In this document: piece after piece, positions 5,824 through 11,347 of the stretch
How positions within the stretch are numbered: the stretch's first letter is position 1
How the letters are laid out: every line of letters starts with the position of its first letter
Origin: Paraclostridium ghonii
GTDB taxonomy: Bacteria > Bacillota > Clostridia > Peptostreptococcales > Peptostreptococcaceae
Direction of reading: 5' to 3'
Length of the DNA: 11,347 nucleotides
NCBI RefSeq assembly: GCF_023653455.1
Contig: NZ_JAKEDR010000107.1
Span: 1 to 11,347, forward strand
Program-made: the position numbers and the translations under genes
The notes under the pieces: model-generated
What the model saw: only the letters and a program-made list of their open reading frames with translations
The model's database searches: none
What the model was told of the DNA's origin: nothing

Positions 5824-6582
5824 ATGGTAATTTATTTATTTGATGGAACCTTTGAAGGGTTATTAACTGCAATATATGAATCATATTATTCTAAGCCTCA
5901 TGCTGAGAATATATATAATAAACACCAGTATAAATATAATCTACTAGATGACGTTAAATATATAGATACTGATTTAAAAAAGTATGAAAAAGTGTATGAG
6001 GCTATAGAAAAAAAGATATCTAAAAATGCATTGAATAAAATATATTTAGCTTATTTATCTGATATGAATGAGTGTTATAGTTATATTTATAGATACGTTG
6101 TAATGGGGTTTAAGGTAGGAAATGAAATAGATCTTTATAAAAATAACGATATAGTTATAGGCATAGATAATTTTGTAAAAAAAGTATCTCTTGAGAGACA
6201 TCGTATGATGGGTTTTGTAAGATTTAAGTCTTTTAATAATATACTTGTAAGCAAAATTAATCCTACACATAATGTATTAGAACTTATTGCTAAACATTTT
6301 TCAAAGAGACTATCTAATGAAAATTTTATTATATATGATGAAAATCGAGATTTAGCTTTGGTTTATAATAAGTCTGGCTATTACATTACAGATGTAGATA
6401 ATAAGTTTAAAAAAATGCTAGAAAGTATAGATGATAATTTTTATGAAACATTGTGGAGTGAGTATTTTAATAGTGTTAATATAGCTGAGCGTGAAAATAA
6501 AAAGCTCCAAAGTAGAATGATGCCCAAGAGGTACTGGAAAAACTTGAGCGAGGTTAGTAATACTGAATCTAAAGATATTTAA
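5824..6582 (+). CDS. DUF4130-type partner of the radical SAM protein (TIGR03915 type)
   Basis: A 252-residue protein. Family marks: FDGTFEGLLTAIYE (6-19) at the N-terminus, ERHRMMGFVRF (124-134) in the middle, and LWSEYFNSVNIAEREN (210-225) followed by RMMPKRYWKNL (231-241) near the end. These three blocks are typical of the 'probable DNA metabolism protein' family that accompanies the radical SAM/HhH protein, in other genomes as a separate gene like this one or fused to a uracil-DNA glycosylase-like domain. No glycosylase domain is fused here and no catalytic residues are established. The ribosome binding site AGAGGTGA begins at the last base of the preceding stop codon, so the two genes are one operon and probably translated in equal amounts. 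Biochemical function is unknown. Confidence 0.92.
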   Translation: MVIYLFDGTFEGLLTAIYESYYSKPHAENIYNKHQYKYNLLDDVKYIDTDLKKYEKVYEAIEKKISKNALNKIYLAYLSDMNECYSYIYRYVVMGFKVGNEIDLYKNNDIVIGIDNFVKKVSLERHRMMGFVRFKSFNNILVSKINPTHNVLELIAKHFSKRLSNENFIIYDENRDLALVYNKSGYYITDVDNKFKKMLESIDDNFYETLWSEYFNSVNIAERENKKLQSRMMPKRYWKNLSEVSNTESKDI

Positions 6583-6583
6583 A

Positions 6584-6745
6584 TTACCCTTCTCCATAAT
6601 ATTCAACAGAATAAAAATAACCGTTTTTAGTAACTTTAAAGGTTCTTAATTCACCTTGTGTAGTTTTCTCAATTGGCGGGATTGTTAATGTATAACATTT
6701 GGCATTTTGGCGTTCTAAAATCTCATTATCTTCTCTATTATATAT
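6584..6745 (-). pseudogene. Start-less C-terminal gene fragment, family unknown
   Basis: On the minus strand, 53 codons and a TAA stop (6584-6586) are open, bounded upstream by an in-frame TAA (6746-6748). There is no ATG/GTG/TTG with a ribosome binding site at the front. The product reads like real protein: polar and aromatic residues alternate as in beta strands (KCYTLTIPPIEK, then RTFKVTKNGYFYSVEYYGEG at the end). The DNA is locally less AT-rich than its surroundings. The stop lies 1 bp past the convergent DUF4130 gene. It is most simply the tail of a gene whose front was deleted. I do not recognise the family, and chance cannot be ruled out at this length. Confidence 0.4.
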
Positions 6746-6758
6746 TTAAGACAAAGTT

Positions 6759-6801
6759 AATGCCACTAGAATTCAAATAAAAGTATTCTAATGGCATTTT
6801 T
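6759..6801 (+). terminator. Rho-independent terminator after the radical SAM/DUF4130 operon
   Basis: A 14-bp stem with one mismatch pairs 6759-6772 (aatgccactagaat) with 6785-6798 (attctaatggcatt), followed by a short run of T to 6801. It is oriented for plus-strand transcription and lies about 175 bp after the DUF4130 stop. The operon mRNA would therefore run antisense through the fragment at 6584-6745. Confidence 0.7.
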
Positions 6802-6869
6802 ACTAAACATCTTTAAATTTATTAGTATTAAATTATAATATTAAATTTTTACATATATGTATGTGTCCT

Positions 6870-7430
6870 CTATTGCTCCATATTATCTACGGCATACTGT
6901 GCTTCCTCTTTTGTAAATTGCTCTCCATATTCTGATGTTAATTGGTCATATACTCTATCCTTAGACATACTTTGACCCTCACTATAACTCTTTGCTTTTT
7001 TCAATGCATTTTCTTTCCAATCGGCTTTTACATTATCTATAGCGTATTGAGCTGCTTCTTCTTGAAACTTCTCTCCATACTCTGATGTTAACTGATGATA
7101 TAGTCTAGCCTTAGACATACTCTGAGTATCATTATAACTTTGTGCTTTTTTTAATGCAGATTTATATTCTTTTGGAACTTTTTCTTCTGTTGAAGAAACC
7201 TCTTGTGTTTGTTCATTCTCACTAACTTCCTGTTTACTTGCAGTTTTCGAACTTGGATTTTTTGAACCCTGTCCACCTACTAGCCCAATTATTACAAATA
7301 GTACTACTAATCCTATAAACCAACCTCTTTTATAAATCGGTTTTTTATTTTTTGATCCACAACTTGGGCAAAACTTAGCATTCGATGCTATCTCTTTTGA
7401 ACAAGTTTTACATTTTATTATTTTTGGCAT
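6870..7430 (-). CDS. Zinc-ribbon membrane protein with two Ltp-type repeats
   Basis: A 186-residue protein starting at ATG 7430, 7 nt after GGAGGA (7438-7443); an in-frame TTG at 7445 is immediately upstream of that site and is not a plausible start. An N-terminal zinc ribbon (CKTC, CPSC; C7, C10, C21, C24) is followed by basic residues, one membrane helix (about 36-53), a Ser/Glu/Gln-rich linker, and two 50-residue repeats (about 89-134 and 139-184). Each repeat has the pattern ALKKA-SY...MSK..-Y-QLTSEYGE-F...AQYA-DN. This matches the Lipoprotein_Ltp repeat (PF07553), named after the phage TP-J34 superinfection-exclusion lipoprotein. Positive-inside charge puts the ribbon in the cytoplasm and the repeats outside. 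Unlike Ltp it has no lipobox. A phage-exclusion role is possible but not shown. It is monocistronic. Confidence 0.88.
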   Translation of the reverse strand: MPKIIKCKTCSKEIASNAKFCPSCGSKNKKPIYKRGWFIGLVVLFVIIGLVGGQGSKNPSSKTASKQEVSENEQTQEVSSTEEKVPKEYKSALKKAQSYNDTQSMSKARLYHQLTSEYGEKFQEEAAQYAIDNVKADWKENALKKAKSYSEGQSMSKDRVYDQLTSEYGEQFTKEEAQYAVDNMEQ

Positions 7431-7490
7431 ATATAATTCCTCCAAATATATTTTTTATATCTCAATATGATTATATACAATAGCCCATGT

Positions 7491-7509
7491 CAAAGTGTGT
7501 CGTACTTTG
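7491..7509 (-). promoter_or_regulatory. Possible promoter/operator region of the Ltp-repeat gene
   Basis: CAAAGT (7491-7496) and ACTTTG (7504-7509) form an inverted repeat around 7 nt and overlap a minus-strand TTGACA. A TATAAT follows only 12 bp later, too close for a normal promoter, so the true -10 is uncertain. The 11-mer tatatctcaat occurs twice nearby (7456-7466 and 7531-7541). Low confidence. Confidence 0.3.
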
Positions 7510-7591
7510 GAATAATTTACATTTTTCTAATATATCTCAATGTATACTGTTATAAAATCAAACTCCTTGTCTAAAAAATGTTTATCTACGT

Positions 7592-7620
7592 AAAAAAAGA
7601 ACTAGATTTTTCCTAGTTCT
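7592..7620 (-). terminator. Rho-independent terminator downstream of the Rpn-type gene
   Basis: An 8-bp perfect stem pairs AGAACTAG (7598-7605) with CTAGTTCT (7613-7620) around a 7-nt loop. Read on the minus strand it is followed by seven U. It is 93 bp past the Rpn-type stop codon and would end that transcript. Confidence 0.8.
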
Positions 7621-7713
7621 CAATCATTTTTTAAGTGCCTTTAGCATAGTATTTTCGTTGAATGTTGTAAATATAAAATTTTTTTAATACCTACTATAAA
7701 CGAAAAAATTAAT

Positions 7714-8538
7714 TTATTTAGGTTCATCTTTTAAGGCCTTTACTTCATCTATAGTTAATCCTGTTTTTTGAGCTATTATTTCTATAGATAATATATCCAA
7801 TAAGCTCTTTGCTATCTCTATAGCTTTTTCTTTCTTACCTTCTTTTTTACCTTCATCTTTTCCTTCTTCAATAAGGCTCTTTCCTAATTCAGTCACCCTT
7901 AACTCCTCCTTTACTTTTTCTAAATCTTTACCACTTAAAAATTTATTAGCAAAAGCATATAAAATAGATTCCATATCTCTTTTATATGGACTTGTTATCT
8001 CCTTACTTAACTTTATAGCCTTTAATATCTTTTCACCTTTATCCATTTTTCCACCCATAACTGGTGTAAATGTAAGTTTTATTATATCTTGCTTGTCTAT
8101 ATCATTCCCAGAAGATAACTTTTGTATTATTTCATCAAATACTTTATCTCCATCCTCGTTTGCCATAGATATAGCATTAACTTTATAAGTATTCATCCCA
8201 CAATTATATTCACTTATAGGATTTTTTATATCGCCTGAGTAAACAACATATGTTATAACGTGCTTTTTAGTTTGATGATTAAGTAAAGACTCATAAGTTC
8301 TAAATCGCATTAAATCATCTACACCCTTATTAGTAGTTTGAAACTCAAAGTGTATATAGCTATCGTCTTCCATTAAAAAAGTATAATCCATATACATATT
8401 CTTGCTATCTAAAATAACCAATTCAGTTGGTCCAATATCTTTTACTTTTTTATCTATTCCAAAAAATTTAAGACCTTCTTCTGCAAATATATCCATCGCT
8501 CTTTTCATTATAAAATCTTCATAATTTGGCTTTTTCAT
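7714..8538 (-). CDS. Rpn-family recombination-promoting nuclease / PD-(D/E)XK family transposase
   Basis: A 274-residue protein of the PD-(D/E)XK nuclease type (PF12784-like). The N-terminal 'FIMKRAMDIFAEEGLKFFG' region is followed by the nuclease core: D51 in YMDYTF and E65-x-Q67 in HFEFQT, the D...ExQ pattern of Rpn proteins. Then comes FRTYESLL (79-86) and a helical middle. The C-terminus has three tandem EGK(D/K) units (225-236), then the usual tail IAKSLLDI...IIAQKTGLTIDEVKALK. E. coli RpnA is a DNA endonuclease that promotes recA-independent recombination; a defence role has also been proposed for the family. Catalytic residues appear intact. The start is ATG, after GGTGGTGAAC, with an extended -10 upstream. 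Length is close to normal. It is monocistronic, with a terminator at 7592-7620. Confidence 0.88.
   Translation of the reverse strand: MKKPNYEDFIMKRAMDIFAEEGLKFFGIDKKVKDIGPTELVILDSKNMYMDYTFLMEDDSYIHFEFQTTNKGVDDLMRFRTYESLLNHQTKKHVITYVVYSGDIKNPISEYNCGMNTYKVNAISMANEDGDKVFDEIIQKLSSGNDIDKQDIIKLTFTPVMGGKMDKGEKILKAIKLSKEITSPYKRDMESILYAFANKFLSGKDLEKVKEELRVTELGKSLIEEGKDEGKKEGKKEKAIEIAKSLLDILSIEIIAQKTGLTIDEVKALKDEPK
7831..7866 (-). repeat. Three tandem 12-bp coding repeats in the Rpn-type gene
   Basis: On the minus strand the 36 bp read as three GAAGG-led dodecamers (GAAGGAAAAGAT, GAAGGTAAAAAA, GAAGGTAAGAAA) encoding EGKD-EGKK-EGKK. Each unit is a multiple of three, so slippage would change the number of units without a frameshift. 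The C-terminal part of Rpn proteins is known to vary between alleles. Confidence 0.7.
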
Positions 8539-8558
8539 TAGTTCACCACCTTTAATTA

Positions 8559-8567
8559 ATTATATCA
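8559..8567 (-). promoter_or_regulatory. Extended -10 promoter of the Rpn-type gene
   Basis: On the minus strand TGATATAAT gives a perfect TATAAT (8559-8564) with the TGn extension, which can work without a good -35; none is seen at 17 bp. It lies about 21 bp before the ATG at 8538, so the leader is short. Nothing else was recognised in 8570-8660. Confidence 0.5.
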
Positions 8568-8663
8568 CCTTATTTATTAAAATACCTAACAAAACATATC
8601 CATCTCTTTCTTGTGAACTATATTTTCTTTTTCCTCTAATTTATATTCAAATATAAATCTATA

Positions 8664-8698
8664 CTCAAAAAAAGACACATAAAAAATATGTGTCCCAT
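8664..8698 (-). terminator. Rho-independent terminator of the 105-residue ORF
   Basis: GACACATA (8674-8681) pairs with TATGTGTC (8687-8694) around an A5 loop (8682-8686). Read on the minus strand, seven U follow the stem. It lies 5 bp after the stop codon of the ORF ending at 8700, which marks that ORF as an independent transcription unit separate from the Rpn-type gene. Confidence 0.85.
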
Positions 8699-8699
8699 A

Positions 8700-9017
8700 T
8701 TAAAATCTACATATATGCTTTTTAAAATTTTCAAATTCTCTTTCCATTTTTTCTAAGTCTATATTATCTCCAACATCTTCTATAAACTTCAAACCTAAAA
8801 GTAAATTTATATTATCATCTAGAACATCTCTTTTCCAACCTTTAGGCTCCATAAGCTCATATATATACTTTTTGTCTATTCCATCTTCAAACTTGGATAT
8901 TAGGGCATATATAAGCCTATTATCTATATCCAATATATTAGACAAACTATCATGTACCATAACAATATGGTCACTATTTTTGTAAATTAAATCTATTCTT
9001 ATATTTTTAACTATCAT
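8700..9017 (-). CDS. Unrecognised 105-residue protein, possible small winged-helix/RRE-like fold
   Basis: I do not recognise a family. The gene is well supported by AAGGGTGATTAA directly before ATG and by a terminator right after the stop. The protein has no signal peptide or membrane helix and ends in a charged helix (EKMEREFENFKKHICRF). Its middle, LIYALISKFEDGIDKKYIYELM through DNINLLLGLKFIEDV (about 35-82), is laid out like the compact winged helix of PqqD-like RiPP recognition elements (hydrophobic helix, 'dG', helix, then 'L..L..l.fi.d'). That is a pattern impression only, and no RiPP maturase or precursor is nearby. It is flanked by the Rpn-type gene downstream and the lysC terminator hairpin upstream. 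No convincing promoter was found in 9018-9110, only AT-rich sequence. Confidence 0.7.
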   Translation of the reverse strand: MIVKNIRIDLIYKNSDHIVMVHDSLSNILDIDNRLIYALISKFEDGIDKKYIYELMEPKGWKRDVLDDNINLLLGLKFIEDVGDNIDLEKMEREFENFKKHICRF

Positions 9018-9104
9018 TTAATCACCCTTTTTAAAATATTAATACCTAAATAATTAATTTTAATTCATAAATTTTAATACTAATATCTCTTATAGTTTTA
9101 TTGT

Positions 9105-9186
9105 ACATAAAAAATGTGTACCTCCTATTTTGGTAATTAGATTAATATCTTGATTATCACCATTTTTTAGGAGAATACACATTTTA
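9105..9186 (-). terminator. Long imperfect hairpin, probable terminator of hom-lysC
   Basis: AAAATGTGTA (9111-9120) pairs perfectly with TACACATTTT (9176-9185), and CTCCTA (9122-9127) with TAGGAG (9168-9173). TGGT (9131-9134) pairs with ACCA (9159-9162) nearer the loop, with small internal loops between blocks. In minus-strand RNA the last stem ends in a run of U (about 9109-9114). It begins about 31 bp after the lysC stop. The stem is longer than a typical terminator, so it may have another role as well. Confidence 0.65.
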
Positions 9187-9216
9187 TTTTACAAGCCCTG
9201 CATTTTTATTTATTCG

Positions 9217-10536
9217 TTAACATCTATTTCCTTCAAACTCTTCATATATTACTTTAATTGTTTGTTCATAATCCTTATTGTGAACACCAACAATGATATT
9301 CAATTCATCACTAGTCTGAGAGATTACAATAATATTAATGCCATTATTCCCTAAAGCAGTAAATAGTCTACCTGAAATACCAGGGTGATTTTTCATTTTT
9401 CTACTAACTGTAGCAATTAAGGAAATTTCATCTATAACTGACACATCATCAGCTTGGCATTTCTTTTTTATATCTGTTAAAAGTTCATATACATATGGTT
9501 TAATCGCTTTAGTTTCAACAATTAATGAGAATGAGTCAATACCAGTTGGTATATGTTCAATACTAATACTATAACGTTCAAATATATCTAAGGCTTTTTT
9601 GATTAGACCTATTTCATTAGACATATGATTTTTCTTCACTGTAATAATAGAAAAATCTTTTTTCCCAGCAATTCCTGTTACGATATTATCACTATCATTT
9701 TTTACATTATCTTTAATAATTGTCCCTTTACTTTCTGGATGATTGGTATTTAAAATATGAATGGGAATATCTTTTTCTTTAACAGGAAAGATTGCTTCTT
9801 CATGAAGAATACTTGCTCCCATATATGATAATTCCCTAAGTTCACTATAATTAATAACATCAATTTCCTTAGGGTTTTTAACAATTCTAGGATCAGCCAT
9901 TAATATTCCAGATACATCTGTCCAGTTTTCATAGACATCTGCATCGATGATGTTAGCTAAAATACTTCCACTTACGTCACCTCCACCTCTGGACATTATT
10001 TTTAAATTTCCATTGGGTAAGGATCCATAAAATCCTGGAATAACTAAACGAGTAGAATCTTTGACAATTTCATTAAATACTTTATTGATTTTATCATAGT
10101 CAACTGTTCCATCATAATTAAAGAAAATGATATCTTTTGCATCAACAAATTCATAATTTAGGTATTCAGCCATTAATAGTGCAGTTAGATACTCACCACG
10201 ACTTACTAGATAGTCTAAATCTATATTTTTATCTAGTTGAGAATGTATAAGGGATAACTCTTTCTCAATATTGTAATGTAGACCAAGATCTTTTGCGATA
10301 CGAAGAAATTTTTCTTCAATCATCTTAAAAATTTTATCACAATTAATATTATATTTAATATGTGCATGACAGAGGTAAAGTAAATCTGTAATTTTATTAT
10401 CTTCGCTACATTCTCTACCTGAAGCACTAACTACAACAAATCTTCTTGTATCATCTTTTTCAATAATTCTTTTTACTTTCTTGAACTGTTGAGAATTAGC
10501 AACAGAACTGCCTCCAAATTTAACAACTTTAACCAT
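9217..10536 (-). CDS. lysC: Aspartate kinase with C-terminal ACT domains
   Basis: Aspartokinase of 439 residues: phosphorylates aspartate at the head of the lysine/threonine/methionine pathway. The kinase domain has VVKFGGSSVA (4-13), VVVSASG (34-40), SRGEYLTA (112-119), FVDAKD (130-135), the SRGGGD loop (182-187) and WTDVSGILMADPRIV (205-219). Two ACT-type regions follow (about 287-355 and 371-432), the second with PGISGRLFTALGNNGINI; these usually bind lysine or threonine for feedback control. Length and layout fit the single-chain aspartokinase III-like class. The loop reads GGGD where GGSD is usual, which is conservative. ATG follows AGGAGAA located in the last codons of hom, leaving 1 nt between the genes, so translation is likely coupled. 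A hairpin at 9105-9186 closes the operon. Confidence 0.95.
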   Translation of the reverse strand: MVKVVKFGGSSVANSQQFKKVKRIIEKDDTRRFVVVSASGRECSEDNKITDLLYLCHAHIKYNINCDKIFKMIEEKFLRIAKDLGLHYNIEKELSLIHSQLDKNIDLDYLVSRGEYLTALLMAEYLNYEFVDAKDIIFFNYDGTVDYDKINKVFNEIVKDSTRLVIPGFYGSLPNGNLKIMSRGGGDVSGSILANIIDADVYENWTDVSGILMADPRIVKNPKEIDVINYSELRELSYMGASILHEEAIFPVKEKDIPIHILNTNHPESKGTIIKDNVKNDSDNIVTGIAGKKDFSIITVKKNHMSNEIGLIKKALDIFERYSISIEHIPTGIDSFSLIVETKAIKPYVYELLTDIKKKCQADDVSVIDEISLIATVSRKMKNHPGISGRLFTALGNNGINIIVISQTSDELNIIVGVHNKDYEQTIKVIYEEFEGNRC

Positions 10537-10537
10537 T

Positions 10538-11347
10538 TTAATTCTCCTGTTTAAATGTAGCTACTTTAGCAACAAATGCATTTTTATCTTTTTCTAATAC
10601 AGTTTCCATAAGCTCCATAAATTCTTTAGTTTTGAGTGCTGATGTATACAAGTAGTAATTCCCTTTATATTCATCAATTTTTTCGATATTTTCACTTTTT
10701 ATAAGATATTTACTACGAATCATAAAACGGTTAGCAAACAGCGTATCACAGTAAGGCATTCCTTTATCAACCTTTGCATCACATTCAATACATTGTGATT
10801 TAATATCTAGTATATCCTGAATAATAGCATTAGCAGTTGGTAATTTTCCAGCTCCTTGTCCAAAAAACTTAAGATCACCAATTGTTTCTCCATGCAAAGT
10901 AATTAGATTGAAATTAGTAGGAACATTGGCTTCTTGCGTAGTTGAATCAAAAATATTTGGCATAACAAAAGCTTCATAACAACCATCAAGAAGAGCTGCT
11001 TCACCAATGTATTTTATCGCTTTTTTCTTCTCTTTCAAATAATGAATATCATCAATTGTTACTTTTGCTATGGAAAAGCATGGAAAATCTTTTATATTGA
11101 TGTAGTTATCAAATGCTAAAGCAAAGCTGATTACTACCTTATTAGCTACATCATATCCATCAATATCAGCACTTGGGTCTGCTTCTGCATATCCAAGATC
11201 TTGTGCCATTTTTAATACTTCACTGAAATCTTGATTATTTTTGTACATATGATCAAGAATGAAATTACTTGTTCCATTAAAAATTCCATAAAATAAATTA
11301 ATATCATCAATACGTCTTGCTTTTTGTAAGCTTGCAAGCCAAGGAAT
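10538..11347 (-). CDS. hom: Homoserine dehydrogenase (5' end cut by window)
   Basis: The frame is open from the TAA at 10538-10540 to the right edge with no stop, giving the last 269 residues. An internal ATG at 11248 is not the start, because conserved sequence continues upstream of it. The part seen has FYGIFNGTSNFIL (11255-11293), the conserved NGTSN block of homoserine dehydrogenases. AEADPSADIDGYDVANK follows, with the A-x-ADP-x-x-D-x-x-G-x-D-x-x-x-K active-site motif ending in the catalytic lysine, then FFGQGAGKLPTANAIIQDILD. The enzyme reduces aspartate semialdehyde to homoserine. The NAD(P)-binding N-terminus lies outside the window. The last ~85 residues after the catalytic domain do not show a clear ACT domain; they may be a divergent one. 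The gene sits directly before lysC in one operon, joining two steps of the same pathway. Confidence 0.94.
   Translation of the reverse strand: MPWLASLQKARRIDDINLFYGIFNGTSNFILDHMYKNNQDFSEVLKMAQDLGYAEADPSADIDGYDVANKVVISFALAFDNYINIKDFPCFSIAKVTIDDIHYLKEKKKAIKYIGEAALLDGCYEAFVMPNIFDSTTQEANVPTNFNLITLHGETIGDLKFFGQGAGKLPTANAIIQDILDIKSQCIECDAKVDKGMPYCDTLFANRFMIRSKYLIKSENIEKIDEYKGNYYLYTSALKTKEFMELMETVLEKDKNAFVAKVATFKQEN

Noticed and set aside
6055..6606. Minus-strand open frames at 6055-6270 and 6418-6606
   Set aside because: They are antisense to conserved blocks of the DUF4130-type gene and have no plausible translation signals.
7431..7445. TTG at 7445 as start of the Ltp-repeat gene
   Set aside because: It is immediately upstream of and touching GGAGGA; the ATG at 7430 is properly spaced and starts with the zinc-ribbon MPKIIKC pattern.
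11246..11248. ATG at 11248 as start of a short hom gene
   Set aside because: The frame stays open to 11347 and encodes the conserved NGTSN region upstream of that ATG, so it is internal.
1..11347. CRISPR arrays, tRNA or rRNA genes, riboswitch leaders
   Set aside because: No regularly spaced direct repeats, no cloverleaf with a CCA-ready acceptor, and no recognisable leader such as a lysine riboswitch are present; the hom-lysC leader would be beyond the right edge.

Overview
The window is very AT-rich DNA with Clostridia-style ribosome binding sites (AGGAGG, AAGGGTGA, GGTGGTGA) and frequent TTG starts. This, with the protein types seen, suggests a low-GC Firmicute of the class Clostridia, plausibly Peptostreptococcaceae or a related Clostridium. 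No rRNA, tRNA, CRISPR array or intact insertion sequence was seen. It looks like ordinary chromosome carrying a patch of accessory genes.

Left part (1-2760), minus strand. A MacB/FtsX-type ABC transporter, with ATPase and permease fused, runs off the left edge (start 1079). To its right are an unrecognised 124-residue ORF with its own terminator and a TraX-family membrane protein (2576-1848). The transporter and the traX-like gene are each preceded by almost the same 60-bp promoter block (56/60 identical). The block holds two TTAACC hexamers 11 bp apart, typical of an OmpR/PhoB-family response-regulator site, so the two genes are probably co-regulated.

Centre (2685-6801), plus strand. A MarR-type regulator, whose promoter sits between two 17-bp inverted operator copies, overlaps a membrane-anchored DUF6544-type protein. 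A 64-residue two-helix membrane protein follows from its own strong promoter. Then comes a two-gene operon, also from a near-consensus promoter: a radical SAM protein with a helix-hairpin-helix tail and its regular partner, a DUF4130-type protein. This is the uncharacterised DNA modification/repair pair related to uracil-DNA glycosylase fusions (TIGR03916/TIGR03915). A hairpin at 6759-6801 ends the operon, and a start-less C-terminal gene fragment lies antisense between the operon's stop codon and this hairpin.

Right part (6870-11347), minus strand. Here are a zinc-ribbon membrane protein with two Ltp-type repeats (superinfection-exclusion family), an Rpn-type PD-(D/E)XK nuclease with a 12-bp coding repeat, and a small unrecognised protein. 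Last is the end of a hom-lysC operon: homoserine dehydrogenase running off the right edge, followed after 1 nt by aspartate kinase. The hom-lysC pair is housekeeping amino-acid metabolism. The Ltp, Rpn and fragment cluster between 6584 and 9017 looks like accessory DNA with decayed pieces.

The items most worth follow-up are the duplicated promoter block linking a MacB-type transporter to TraX, the radical SAM/DUF4130 pair with a possible sliding-clamp motif, and the zinc-ribbon form of an Ltp protein. None is demonstrated to be a new system from sequence alone.
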